A stretch of DNA of 64,000 bases from Pseudomonas fluorescens (GTDB lineage Bacteria > Pseudomonadota > Gammaproteobacteria > Pseudomonadales > Pseudomonadaceae). The notes below the pieces were generated by a model. That model ran no database searches, was not told the DNA's origin, and saw nothing but the letters and a program-made list of their open reading frames with translations. The DNA is taken from contig NZ_JAGGOG010000016.1 of NCBI RefSeq assembly GCF_018614655.1, forward strand, positions 186,001-250,000, given 5' to 3'. The position numbers and the translations under genes were made by a program. Positions 41,544-49,558 of this stretch are shown here, one piece after another. Position 1 is the stretch's first letter. The number at the start of each line of letters is the position of its first letter.

Positions 41544-43190
41544 ATGCAAGACTGGCAACACTCGGTGATCTACCAGATCTACCCCAAAAGCTTCCACAGC
41601 CACGCGGGTAACGCCACCGGTGACTTGCTGGGTGTCGTGGACAAACTCGATTACCTGAAGTGGCTCGGCGTCGATTGCCTGTGGATCACGCCGTTTCTGC
41701 GCTCGCCCCAGCGTGATAACGGCTATGACATCAGTGACTACTACGCCATCGACCCGAGCTACGGGACCATGGCCGACTGTGACCTGCTGATCAATGAAGC
41801 GGCGAAGCGTGGCATCAAGCTGATGCTGGACATCGTGGTCAACCACACCTCCATCGAACACGAGTGGTTCCAGCAGGCCCGCAGCAGCCTGGACAACCCG
41901 TACCGCGATTTCTACATCTGGCGTGATCAGCCGAACAACTGGGAGTCCAAGTTCGGCGGTTCGGCCTGGGAATACGAGGCGCAAACCGGCCAGTACTTCC
42001 TGCACCTGTTCGACCACACTCAGGCCGACCTCAATTGGGATAACCCGAAAGTCCGTGCCGAAGTCTTCAAGCTGATGCGCTTCTGGCGTGACAAGGGAGT
42101 GGGAGGTTTTCGCCTGGATGTGATCAACCTGATCTCCAAGCCAAAGGACTTCCCGGAAGACAACAGCGACGGCCGCCGTTTCTACACTGACGGCCCGAAT
42201 GTGCACGAATACCTGCAGGAAATGCACCGTGAAGTCTTCGAAGGTCATGACCTGATCAACGTCGGCGAAATGTCCTCCACCAGCCTTGAGCACTGCATTC
42301 GCTACTCGCGTCCCGAGTCCAAAGAACTGTCGATGACCTTCAACTTTCATCACCTGAAAGTGGATTACCCGAACCTGAAAAAATGGGTGCGGGCCGACTT
42401 CGATTTCTTGCAGCTCAAACAGATTCTTTCCGACTGGCAACTGGGCATGCAGGCCGGTGGTGGTTGGAACGCACTGTTCTGGTGTAACCACGATCAGCCG
42501 CGGGTGGTCTCGCGTTTTGGCGACGACGGCGAGCACCGCGTGGTCTCGGCGAAGATGCTTGCCACCGCGCTGCACTTCCTGCAAGGCACGCCCTTCATCT
42601 ACCAAGGTGAAGAGCTGGGCATGACCAATCCGGGCTTCGACAAGATCGAGCAGTACCGCGATGTCGAGACCTTGAACATCTATCGGCTCAAGCGCGATGC
42701 GGGAGAGTCCGAAGCTGAAAGCATGGCCGCGATCATGCAGAAGTCCCGGGACAACGGCCGCACACCGATGCAATGGAGTGAAGGGGCCAACGCCGGTTTT
42801 GGCAGTGGTGAACCGTGGATCGGTATTCCTGCCAACGCCGCGCAAATCAACGTCGAGAGCCAGCTCGATGACCCGGAGTCGGTGCTGCATCACTACCGCG
42901 CGTTGATCGCCTTGCGTCGTCATGAGCCGTTGATCCAGGAAGGTGTTTACCGCCAATTGCTGCCAGAGCACCGGCAGGTTTGGGCCTATCTGCGCGAAGG
43001 TCATGGCGAGCGCTTGCTGGTGGTGAACAACTTCTACGGCACGCCGTGCCAGGTCCAATTGCCCCAAGCGATTTTCAATCAGGCGACCGAGCAACGCCTG
43101 CTGATCAGCAACTACGCCGACTGCCCGGTGCGTACGGGTCAGGTGTCGTTGCGCCCTTATGAGTCCTTTGTGCTGCACCTCAAGGACTGA
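41544..43190 (+). CDS. treC: Alpha,alpha-phosphotrehalase TreC
   Basis: GH13 hydrolase splitting trehalose-6-phosphate into glucose and glucose-6-phosphate in the cytoplasm. From ATG 41544 (MQDWQHSVIYQIYPKSF; GGAG upstream) it has 548 residues. GH13 regions in order: DIVVNHTS, GFRLDVINLISK with the nucleophile Asp, NVGEMSS with the acid/base Glu, and WCNHDQPR. Acts directly downstream of the EIIBC. Confidence 0.96.
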   Translation: MQDWQHSVIYQIYPKSFHSHAGNATGDLLGVVDKLDYLKWLGVDCLWITPFLRSPQRDNGYDISDYYAIDPSYGTMADCDLLINEAAKRGIKLMLDIVVNHTSIEHEWFQQARSSLDNPYRDFYIWRDQPNNWESKFGGSAWEYEAQTGQYFLHLFDHTQADLNWDNPKVRAEVFKLMRFWRDKGVGGFRLDVINLISKPKDFPEDNSDGRRFYTDGPNVHEYLQEMHREVFEGHDLINVGEMSSTSLEHCIRYSRPESKELSMTFNFHHLKVDYPNLKKWVRADFDFLQLKQILSDWQLGMQAGGGWNALFWCNHDQPRVVSRFGDDGEHRVVSAKMLATALHFLQGTPFIYQGEELGMTNPGFDKIEQYRDVETLNIYRLKRDAGESEAESMAAIMQKSRDNGRTPMQWSEGANAGFGSGEPWIGIPANAAQINVESQLDDPESVLHHYRALIALRRHEPLIQEGVYRQLLPEHRQVWAYLREGHGERLLVVNNFYGTPCQVQLPQAIFNQATEQRLLISNYADCPVRTGQVSLRPYESFVLHLKD

Positions 43191-43239
43191 CCCAAAACCC
43201 GACGTAGATACCGTCTTGAACCTCACGGGACAAGATCCC

Positions 43240-43353
43240 GTAGTAGCTGTCGAGCCTTGGCGAGGCTGCGTACGGGAGCCACTCGGTTTCAGCGCCCGGC
43301 TCATTGGTAGCGGCGTGGCCTTCGCAGCCTCGCCAAGGCTCGACAGCTGCTAC
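43240..43353. repeat. Large inverted repeat, 31-nt arms
   Basis: Arms 43240-43270 and 43323-43353 (GTAGTAGCTGTCGAGCCTTG... and complement) match at 30 of 31 positions with 52 nt between. It fills most of the 216-nt treC-porin gap. No coding capacity. It differs from the REP family. Confidence 0.85.
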
Positions 43354-43406
43354 GTGAAACCGCAGGGCTTGCTTCACAAAACATAATAAAAACATCGGAG
43401 CGCTTC

Positions 43407-44627
43407 ATGAAAACAACAATAAAACTGGGCCTCGTTGCCTCTTGTCTGTCTTTACCGTTTGCCGCCCAGGCCCTGGAGTTTGCCGGTTACTTGCGCAGCG
43501 GTGCGGGGACCTCGACGGGCAGCGGTAAGCAGCAGTGTTTCCAACTTCCCGGTGCGCAATCGAAATACCGTCTGGGTAACGAATGCGAACAGTACGCCGA
43601 GCTGGAGTTGCGCCAGGACCTGCTGACCCTCGACGACGCTTCGGTGTTCAGCGTCGATGCCATGGCCTCTCTGTACAACCAGTACGATCGTGAGCTGAAG
43701 TTCCAGGGCGAAAACAACGGCTCGGCGCGCATGCCGCAGATGTATGCGCAGTGGTCGAATCTGCCCAGTCTCAACGGCGGTTCGCTGTGGGCCGGTCGGC
43801 GCTATTACAAACGTAACGACATCCATATTTCCGACTTCTACTACTGGAACCAGAGCGCCACGGGCGGCGGTATTGAGGACGTGAAAATCGGTGATCTGAA
43901 ATACAGTTACGCGATTTCGCGCAAGGACAACCTGTACCAGAAGGAATACGCCACCCGTCACGACTTCAACGTGGCCGGCTTCAAGACCAACCCGAGCGGT
44001 GAGCTGGAGCTGGGCTTGAGCTACATCGAAAAGGCCGGTGGTCGCGAGGCCAACAGCGGCTGGGCCATCACCGCCCAGCATGTGCAGAAACCCTTCCTGG
44101 GCGGGCGGAACAAGTTCGCGCTGCAATACGGCGAAGGTCCGGGCACAGGCCTTGGCTACACCGGCAATACCGCCCTGGATAACAGCAGTAAAAGCTACCG
44201 CGCGGTGGAGTTTTTCGACTGGCAGGTGACGCCGCGTTTTGGCGGCCAGGTCGAGGCGGTGTACCAGAAAGACATTCGCCCGGGCAGCCAGGATCAGACC
44301 TGGATGTCCATCGGGGTGCGCCCGGCCTATGCGATCAGCGAGCAGTTCAAGCTGGTGACCGAGCTGGGCCACGATCAGGTCGAGGCCACCGGCGGTACCC
44401 GCAAGCTGAGCAAATTTACCTTCGCCCCGACCTGGTCGCCTAAAGGTCCGGATTTCTGGGCGAGGCCGGAAGTGCGTTTGTATTACACCTACGCTACCTG
44501 GAATGAAGCAGCCAAACGTGCGGCCAATGAACTGGCGGCGGGTTCGGCGTTGTCCGACACCGGCGCCTACGGCACGGCGCGGCATGGATCGAATTTTGGT
44601 GTGCAGGTCGAATACTGGTGGAAGTAA
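43407..44627 (+). CDS. LamB/maltoporin-family carbohydrate porin
   Basis: Outer-membrane 18-stranded sugar channel, presumably for trehalose given the locus. Product of 406 residues: signal peptide 1-22 (LGLVASCLSLPFAAQA), then LamB features (EFAGYLRSGAGTSTGSGKQ, YAELELRQDL, WAGRRYYKRNDIHISDFYYWN) and a C-terminal beta strand FGVQVEYWWK. Two cysteines near the mature N-terminus (QCFQL, NECEQ) could form the loop disulfide seen in maltoporins. Neighbours are treC and the PTS fusion. Confidence 0.92.
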   Translation: MKTTIKLGLVASCLSLPFAAQALEFAGYLRSGAGTSTGSGKQQCFQLPGAQSKYRLGNECEQYAELELRQDLLTLDDASVFSVDAMASLYNQYDRELKFQGENNGSARMPQMYAQWSNLPSLNGGSLWAGRRYYKRNDIHISDFYYWNQSATGGGIEDVKIGDLKYSYAISRKDNLYQKEYATRHDFNVAGFKTNPSGELELGLSYIEKAGGREANSGWAITAQHVQKPFLGGRNKFALQYGEGPGTGLGYTGNTALDNSSKSYRAVEFFDWQVTPRFGGQVEAVYQKDIRPGSQDQTWMSIGVRPAYAISEQFKLVTELGHDQVEATGGTRKLSKFTFAPTWSPKGPDFWARPEVRLYYTYATWNEAAKRAANELAAGSALSDTGAYGTARHGSNFGVQVEYWWK

Positions 44628-44636
44628 TCACTTATC

Positions 44637-44736
44637 TGTAGGAGCGAGCTTGCTCGCGAAGAACTCAAGGGCAACGCGTTTATCCAGAATGCACGCGTTA
44701 TTGTTGACGACCTTCGCGAGCAAGCTCGCTCCTGCA
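44637..44736. repeat. REPIN-like pair 5
   Basis: TGTAGGAGCGAGCTTGCTCG at the left and CGAGCAAGCTCGCTCCTGCA at the right, between the porin gene and the PTS fusion gene, about 50 nt interior. Confidence 0.88.
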
Positions 44737-44771
44737 GGGAATTTTTACAGAACAGAACAGCAGGTGAAGTC

Positions 44772-47306
44772 ATGACCACAACCCAACCCCTGGAACTGCT
44801 GGCGCCCTTGTCCGGTGTGCTGCTGCCCCTGGACCAGGTGCCCGATCCGGTGTTCTCCAGTCGGCTGATTGGCGATGGCCTGTGCATCGACCCGACATCA
44901 CAAACCCTCTGCGCGCCTCTGGCGGGTGTGATCAGTAATATCCAGGACAGTGGCCATGCGGTGAGTGTCACCGGTGACAACGGCGTCCAGGTATTGATGC
45001 ACGTCGGCCTGGACACCGTGAACCTGGCTGGCAAGGGCTTTACCCGGTTGGTCGAGGAAGGCCAGCGGGTGGAGGCCGGTCAGCCGCTGATCGAATTCGA
45101 TGCCGACTTTATCGCGCTCAACGCTCGCAGTTTGCTGACGCTGATGCTGGTCGTCAGCGGCGAACCGTTTGTGCTGCTGACGCCGCGCACCGGGGTGGTG
45201 GAGGTGAGGCAAGCGCTGCTTCGGGTGACGCCTGAGGCCAGTGCTGACGATGTGGCGGAAGAGGAGGGCGATGCGCTGTTTTCCAAACCCCTGACGCTGC
45301 CCAATGCCAATGGCTTGCATGCCCGGCCGGCGGCGGTATTTGCCCAGGCGGCGAAAGGCTTCAAGGCGAGTATTTATCTGCACAAACAAACCCGGAGCGC
45401 CAACGCCAAGTCGTTGGTGGCGATCATGGCGTTGCAGACGGTGCAGGGTGATTCCTTGCAAGTGAGCGCGGTGGGGGATGAGGCTGAAGCGGCAATCAAG
45501 GCGTTGGTGGCGTTGCTGGCTGAAGGCTGCGGCGAGACGGTGCTGGCTGCACATGCCGAGCCCGTCGAACCGGTCGCGCCGGCTTCATCCCCGAGCCTGC
45601 TGCGGGGCGTGTGTGCGTCGCCGGGTTCGGCGTTTGGCCAGGTGGTGCAGGTGGCCGAACCGGAATTGAACATCACTGAAGCGGGCAGCGGCGAAGCCGT
45701 CGAACGTGCGGCACTGGCGAGCGGTCTGCAGCAGGCCAGCGAGGCCCTGCAAGCCTTGCAGTCCAGGGCTGTCGGCAGCGCCCAGGCGGAGATTTTCCGT
45801 GCTCATCAAGAATTGCTGGAAGACCCGACATTGCTGGAGCAGGCCCATGCTCTGTTGACCCAGGGCAAGAGCGCCGCGTTCGCCTGGAACAGTGCCACGG
45901 CGGCCACTGTCATACTGTTCCAGGGCTTGGGCAGTGCACTGCTTGCCGAGCGCGCCGCTGACTTGGCAGACGTCGGCCAGCGGGTGCTGAAGCTGATTCT
46001 TGGGGTCAAGGACAGTGCCTGGGATTTGCCGGAGCAAGCGATCCTTATCGCCGAACAACTGACCCCTTCGCAAACCGCCAGTCTCGATACCCGCAAGGTG
46101 TTGGGTTTTGTCACGGTTGGCGGTGGCGCCACCAGCCATGTGGCGATTCTCGCCCGCGCTCTTGGCCTGCCCGCTATCTGCGGCGTACCGATGCAAGTGC
46201 TGGCGTTGGCCAATGGCAGCCAGGTGCTACTGGATGCCGACAAGGGTGAATTGCACCTGGACCCGGACTTGGCCGAAATCGAGCAATTGCAGGCTGCTCG
46301 CCAACAGCAAGTACTGCGCCGCCAGCAGGAAGTGGAGCAGGCCTCGCTGGCCGCCACCACGCGTGACGGTCATCACGTGGAAGTGACGGCTAACGTTGCC
46401 TCGCTGCAAGAGGTCGAGCAATCGCTGGTCCTGGGCGGTGAAGGCGTCGGTCTGCTGCGTTCGGAGTTTCTCTACCTGGATCGCAACCGCGCGCCGAGCC
46501 CCGAGGAACAGGCGGGCACGTACAACGCCATCGCCCGGGCGTTGGGGCCGGATCGTAATTTGGTTGTACGCACCCTGGACGTCGGTGGCGACAAGCCGTT
46601 GGCTTATGTGCCGATGGACAGTGAAACCAACCCATTCCTGGGGCTGCGCGGGATTCGCCTGTGTCTGGAGCGTCCGGAACTGTTGCGCGAGCAGTTCAGG
46701 GCGATTCTCGCCAGCGCGGGCCTGACCCGCCTGCATATCATGCTGCCGATGGTCAGCCTGCTGTCGGAGCTGCGCCTGGCACGCAAGATTCTGCAAGAGG
46801 AAGCGCAGGCCCTGGGGCTTACGGAACTGCCGAAACTGGGAATCATGATCGAGGTGCCCTCGGCGGCCTTAATGGCTGACCTGTTTGCGCCGGAAGTGGA
46901 TTTCTTCTCCATCGGCACCAACGACCTGACCCAATACACCTTGGCCATGGACCGTGATCACCCGCGTCTGGCCAGCCAGGCCGACAGCTTTCACCCGGCA
47001 GTGCTGCGCCTGATCGCCAGCACGGTCAAGGCGGCCCATGCCCATGGTAAGTGGGTCGGTGTCTGCGGTGCACTGGCTTCGGAGGCGCTGGCTGTACCGA
47101 TGTTGCTCGGGCTGGGGGTGGATGAGTTGTCGGTCAGCGTGCCGCTGATCCCAACCATCAAGGCCACGGTGCGTGAGCTGGACCTGGCGGACTGCCAGTT
47201 GATCGCCCGCCAGGTGCTGGACTTGGAAGAAGCCTCTCAGGTGCGCGAGGCCTTGCGGCTGTACCGCGTGGCTACCGTCGAAACCTCTTTGGTTGTGGAG
47301 AACTGA
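44772..47306 (+). CDS. PTS EIIA-HPr-EI fusion (trehalose locus)
   Basis: One polypeptide of 844 residues carrying the soluble part of the phosphorelay. EIIA(Glc-type) 1-150 with phospho-His77 (VLMHVGLDTV) and partner His62. HPr about 172-258 with His183 (NANGLHARPAAVF). Enzyme I about 275-844 with phospho-His456 (GGGATSHVAILARALGLP), PEP-binding LGLRGIRLCLERPEL, IGTNDLTQYTLAMDRD and the C-terminal Cys in GVCGALASE. It takes phosphate from PEP and should feed the EIIBC at 40032. It is a paralogue of the protein at 55621. A 93-residue EIIB-like gene follows after 2 nt. Confidence 0.95.
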   Translation: MTTTQPLELLAPLSGVLLPLDQVPDPVFSSRLIGDGLCIDPTSQTLCAPLAGVISNIQDSGHAVSVTGDNGVQVLMHVGLDTVNLAGKGFTRLVEEGQRVEAGQPLIEFDADFIALNARSLLTLMLVVSGEPFVLLTPRTGVVEVRQALLRVTPEASADDVAEEEGDALFSKPLTLPNANGLHARPAAVFAQAAKGFKASIYLHKQTRSANAKSLVAIMALQTVQGDSLQVSAVGDEAEAAIKALVALLAEGCGETVLAAHAEPVEPVAPASSPSLLRGVCASPGSAFGQVVQVAEPELNITEAGSGEAVERAALASGLQQASEALQALQSRAVGSAQAEIFRAHQELLEDPTLLEQAHALLTQGKSAAFAWNSATAATVILFQGLGSALLAERAADLADVGQRVLKLILGVKDSAWDLPEQAILIAEQLTPSQTASLDTRKVLGFVTVGGGATSHVAILARALGLPAICGVPMQVLALANGSQVLLDADKGELHLDPDLAEIEQLQAARQQQVLRRQQEVEQASLAATTRDGHHVEVTANVASLQEVEQSLVLGGEGVGLLRSEFLYLDRNRAPSPEEQAGTYNAIARALGPDRNLVVRTLDVGGDKPLAYVPMDSETNPFLGLRGIRLCLERPELLREQFRAILASAGLTRLHIMLPMVSLLSELRLARKILQEEAQALGLTELPKLGIMIEVPSAALMADLFAPEVDFFSIGTNDLTQYTLAMDRDHPRLASQADSFHPAVLRLIASTVKAAHAHGKWVGVCGALASEALAVPMLLGLGVDELSVSVPLIPTIKATVRELDLADCQLIARQVLDLEEASQVREALRLYRVATVETSLVVEN

Positions 47307-47308
47307 GC

Positions 47309-47590
47309 ATGTTCGAGAAATTGCAACGGGCGTTCTGGAAGGCCCTGACGCCGGACTTGATTGCCGAGACGGTGACTGTGCCGACGGGTGAAACACCACT
47401 GGCGCCGGGGGTGTTGAGTGCGCTGGGAGGTGCGGGCAACCTCAAGTCGCAACAACGGGTGGCACTGACTCGGGTGCGGGTGCAATTGCACGAGCCGGGG
47501 CGATTGGATGCGGTAGCACTACGGGCGGCGGGTGTGCCGGGAGTGATGGTGCTGACGGGTGGGGTGGTGCACCTGATCACCGGTCTATAA
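47309..47590 (+). CDS. EIIB-like protein lacking the active cysteine
   Basis: Product of 93 residues whose last 60 match a Glc-family PTS EIIB domain: LSALGGAGNLKSQQRVALTRVRVQL, then LDAVALRAAGVPGVMVLTGG. In working EIIB domains the sequence is CxTRLR; here it is ALTRVR, with Ala52 where the phosphorylated Cys should be. It therefore cannot pass phosphate in the standard way. It starts 2 nt after the EIIA-HPr-EI fusion, so expression is coupled. A regulatory or structural role is an inference. The second EIIB domain of NagE (53887-55593) has lost the same Cys. Confidence 0.85.
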   Translation: MFEKLQRAFWKALTPDLIAETVTVPTGETPLAPGVLSALGGAGNLKSQQRVALTRVRVQLHEPGRLDAVALRAAGVPGVMVLTGGVVHLITGL

Positions 47591-47677
47591 AACAAAGGAG
47601 ATCAAATGTGGGCCGGGCTTGTCGCACCGCCGCGATGGCCATAGGCACTACACATTTCTTGAATCCCCTGAATCCCC

Positions 47678-47786
47678 TGTAGCCGCTGCCGAGGTACGAG
47701 GCTGCGATAAGGGTCGCAGGACCTTCGACAATTCAAGATCCTGGCGACTGCTGCGCAGCCGATCGCAGGCTGCGCCAGCGGCTACA
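47678..47786. repeat. Intergenic palindromic repeat, TGTAGCCGCTG type
   Basis: Left end TGTAGCCGCTG and right end CAGCGGCTACA are exact complements, with internal GGCTGCGAT...ATCGCAGGCTGC also inverted. It occupies the end of the 221-nt gap before the convergent mltF. The first 60 nt of the gap contain a short tandem GAATCCCCT duplication and nothing else I can identify. Confidence 0.8.
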
Positions 47787-47811
47787 ACCGCTATCGTGGG
47801 CAGGGCGTGAG

Positions 47812-49272
47812 TTACAACTGCGGGCTTTCTTCGGCGGGCTTGGTCTTGTCCACGCCCGGTACATGCAGGTTACCTTCCACCACCTGGTTGCCTTCGAGCT
47901 GCGGCTGCGTTACCCAGGTCAGGATGTCGTAGTAGCGTCGGATGTTCGCCACAAAATGCACCGGTTCACCGCCTCGGGCATAGCCGTAACGAGTCTTGCT
48001 GTACCACTGCTTCTGCGACAGGCGCGGCAGCATTTTCTTTACGTCCAGCCACTTGTTCGGGTTCAGGCCTTCTTTTACAGCCAGCTTGCGGGCGTCGTCC
48101 AGGTGACCGGTGCCGACGTTGTAGGCGGCGAGGGCGAACCAGGTGCGATCCGGCTCGGCAATCTTGTCGTCCAGTTCATCTTTGATCCTGGCCAGGTACT
48201 TGGCGCCGCCCATGATGCTCTGCTTGGCATCCAGGCGGTTGGACACACCCATGGCTTGCGCGGTGTTCTGGGTCAGCATCATCAGGCCACGCACGCCGGT
48301 CTTGGAGGTGACCGTCGGCTGCCACAGGGACTCCTGATATCCAATGGCCGCCAACAGCCGCCAATCGACCTTTTCTTCCTTGGCGTAAGCCTTGAAGTGT
48401 TTCTCGTACTTGGGCAGGCGTTGCTGCAAGTGCTGGGCGAAGGTATAGGCACCGACATAGCCGAGTACATCGACATGCCCGTAATAGCGATCTTTCAGAC
48501 GCTGCAAGGTGCCGTTCTTCTCAACCTTGTCGAGGTAACTGTTGACCTCATTGAGCAGGCTGTTGTCTTCACCCAGCGCCACAGCCCAGCTCTGGTGGCT
48601 GGCGTCTCCAAGGTCAAAGGCAACTCGCACGTTGGGGAAGTACACCTGGTTCATTGCCACTTCGTTGGAGTCCACCAACGTCAGGTCGATTTGCCCTTCG
48701 TCGACCATGCGCAACAGGTCGACCACCTCAACGGCGTCGGACTCTTCGTATTCAATCGCGGGAAATTGCTTTTTCAGTGCGGCCAATTGTTCGGCGTGGG
48801 TGCTGCCCTTGAGCACCATGATCTTCTTGCCTGCCAGATTTGCCGCCGTGGTGGGGCGGGACTGGCCGTTGCGGTAGATGATCTGTGGGGTGACTTCCAG
48901 ATAAGGATGGGAGAAGCGCACTTGCTGGCGGCGCTGCTCGCTGCTGACCAGACCGGCGGCGGCCAGTACCGGACCGTTGGGTTTACCCAACTGGCCGAAC
49001 AGGTCGTCAAGGTTGTCGGCGGTCTCGATCTCCAGCTTCACCCCCAGGTCATCGGCAAAGCGCTTGACCAGTTCGTATTCGAAACCGGTTTCGCCGTTGC
49101 GGTCCTGGAAATAGGTGGCCGGGCTGTTTCGGGTGACCACCCGCAATACGCCATCCTCCTTGATTCGCTCGAGCGTGCTGGGTTTATCAACACAGGCGCT
49201 GAGCATCAGGAAGAGTCCGGTGGCGATGAGCCATTTGGCGCATCGCGGGCGCAAAGCAGTTGGGGAAAACAT
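47812..49272 (-). CDS. mltF: Membrane-bound lytic murein transglycosylase F
   Basis: Lipid-anchored peptidoglycan transglycosylase with an amino-acid-binding-like sensor domain. From ATG 49272 (MFSPTALRPRCAKWLIATG) it has 486 residues: signal peptide with LMLSACVDK (lipidated Cys about 27), an SBP_bac_3 domain about 40-265, and the SLT domain about 290-450 with catalytic Glu in IGYQESLWQPTVTSKTGVRG and AAYNVGTGH. There is no Shine-Dalgarno before 49272; a TATACT box ends 6 nt upstream. A longer frame to 49338 exists but the added residues are not typical. Confidence 0.93.
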   Translation of the reverse strand: MFSPTALRPRCAKWLIATGLFLMLSACVDKPSTLERIKEDGVLRVVTRNSPATYFQDRNGETGFEYELVKRFADDLGVKLEIETADNLDDLFGQLGKPNGPVLAAAGLVSSEQRRQQVRFSHPYLEVTPQIIYRNGQSRPTTAANLAGKKIMVLKGSTHAEQLAALKKQFPAIEYEESDAVEVVDLLRMVDEGQIDLTLVDSNEVAMNQVYFPNVRVAFDLGDASHQSWAVALGEDNSLLNEVNSYLDKVEKNGTLQRLKDRYYGHVDVLGYVGAYTFAQHLQQRLPKYEKHFKAYAKEEKVDWRLLAAIGYQESLWQPTVTSKTGVRGLMMLTQNTAQAMGVSNRLDAKQSIMGGAKYLARIKDELDDKIAEPDRTWFALAAYNVGTGHLDDARKLAVKEGLNPNKWLDVKKMLPRLSQKQWYSKTRYGYARGGEPVHFVANIRRYYDILTWVTQPQLEGNQVVEGNLHVPGVDKTKPAEESPQL

Positions 49273-49558
49273 CTGCGCAGTATACGCAAAGGACCCTCGG
49301 CGCCATATCTCGACAGCATGAGACTTGTCTGATAGCACCCCGCAAGCCGGGCTGAAGGCCGCAGAAACGGGGCCTGGCGAGCGATTATGAGGGCTAAAAT
49401 AACTGCTCGGAATGACCCGGATAACGCCCTGATACGGTGCGATTTATGCCAACTGACGTCCGGCAGCGGCCACCGGTGCCGTTTCGGGTGCCGTTGGCGG
49501 CGGTTTACGCTAGAATGCACGGCCTCAAAGCACACCCCTTCCCGAGGCTGTCCCGAAG

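Noticed and set aside
9844..44736. CRISPR-like spacing of repeated GCTTGCTCGCGA sequences
   Set aside because: The repeats are scattered singly between genes as inverted pairs, not as regular direct repeats with spacers, and no cas gene is present. They are REP elements.
47591..47677. Possible short gene after the Cys-less EIIB
   Set aside because: Only short frames without a ribosome site, in a stretch dominated by repeats.
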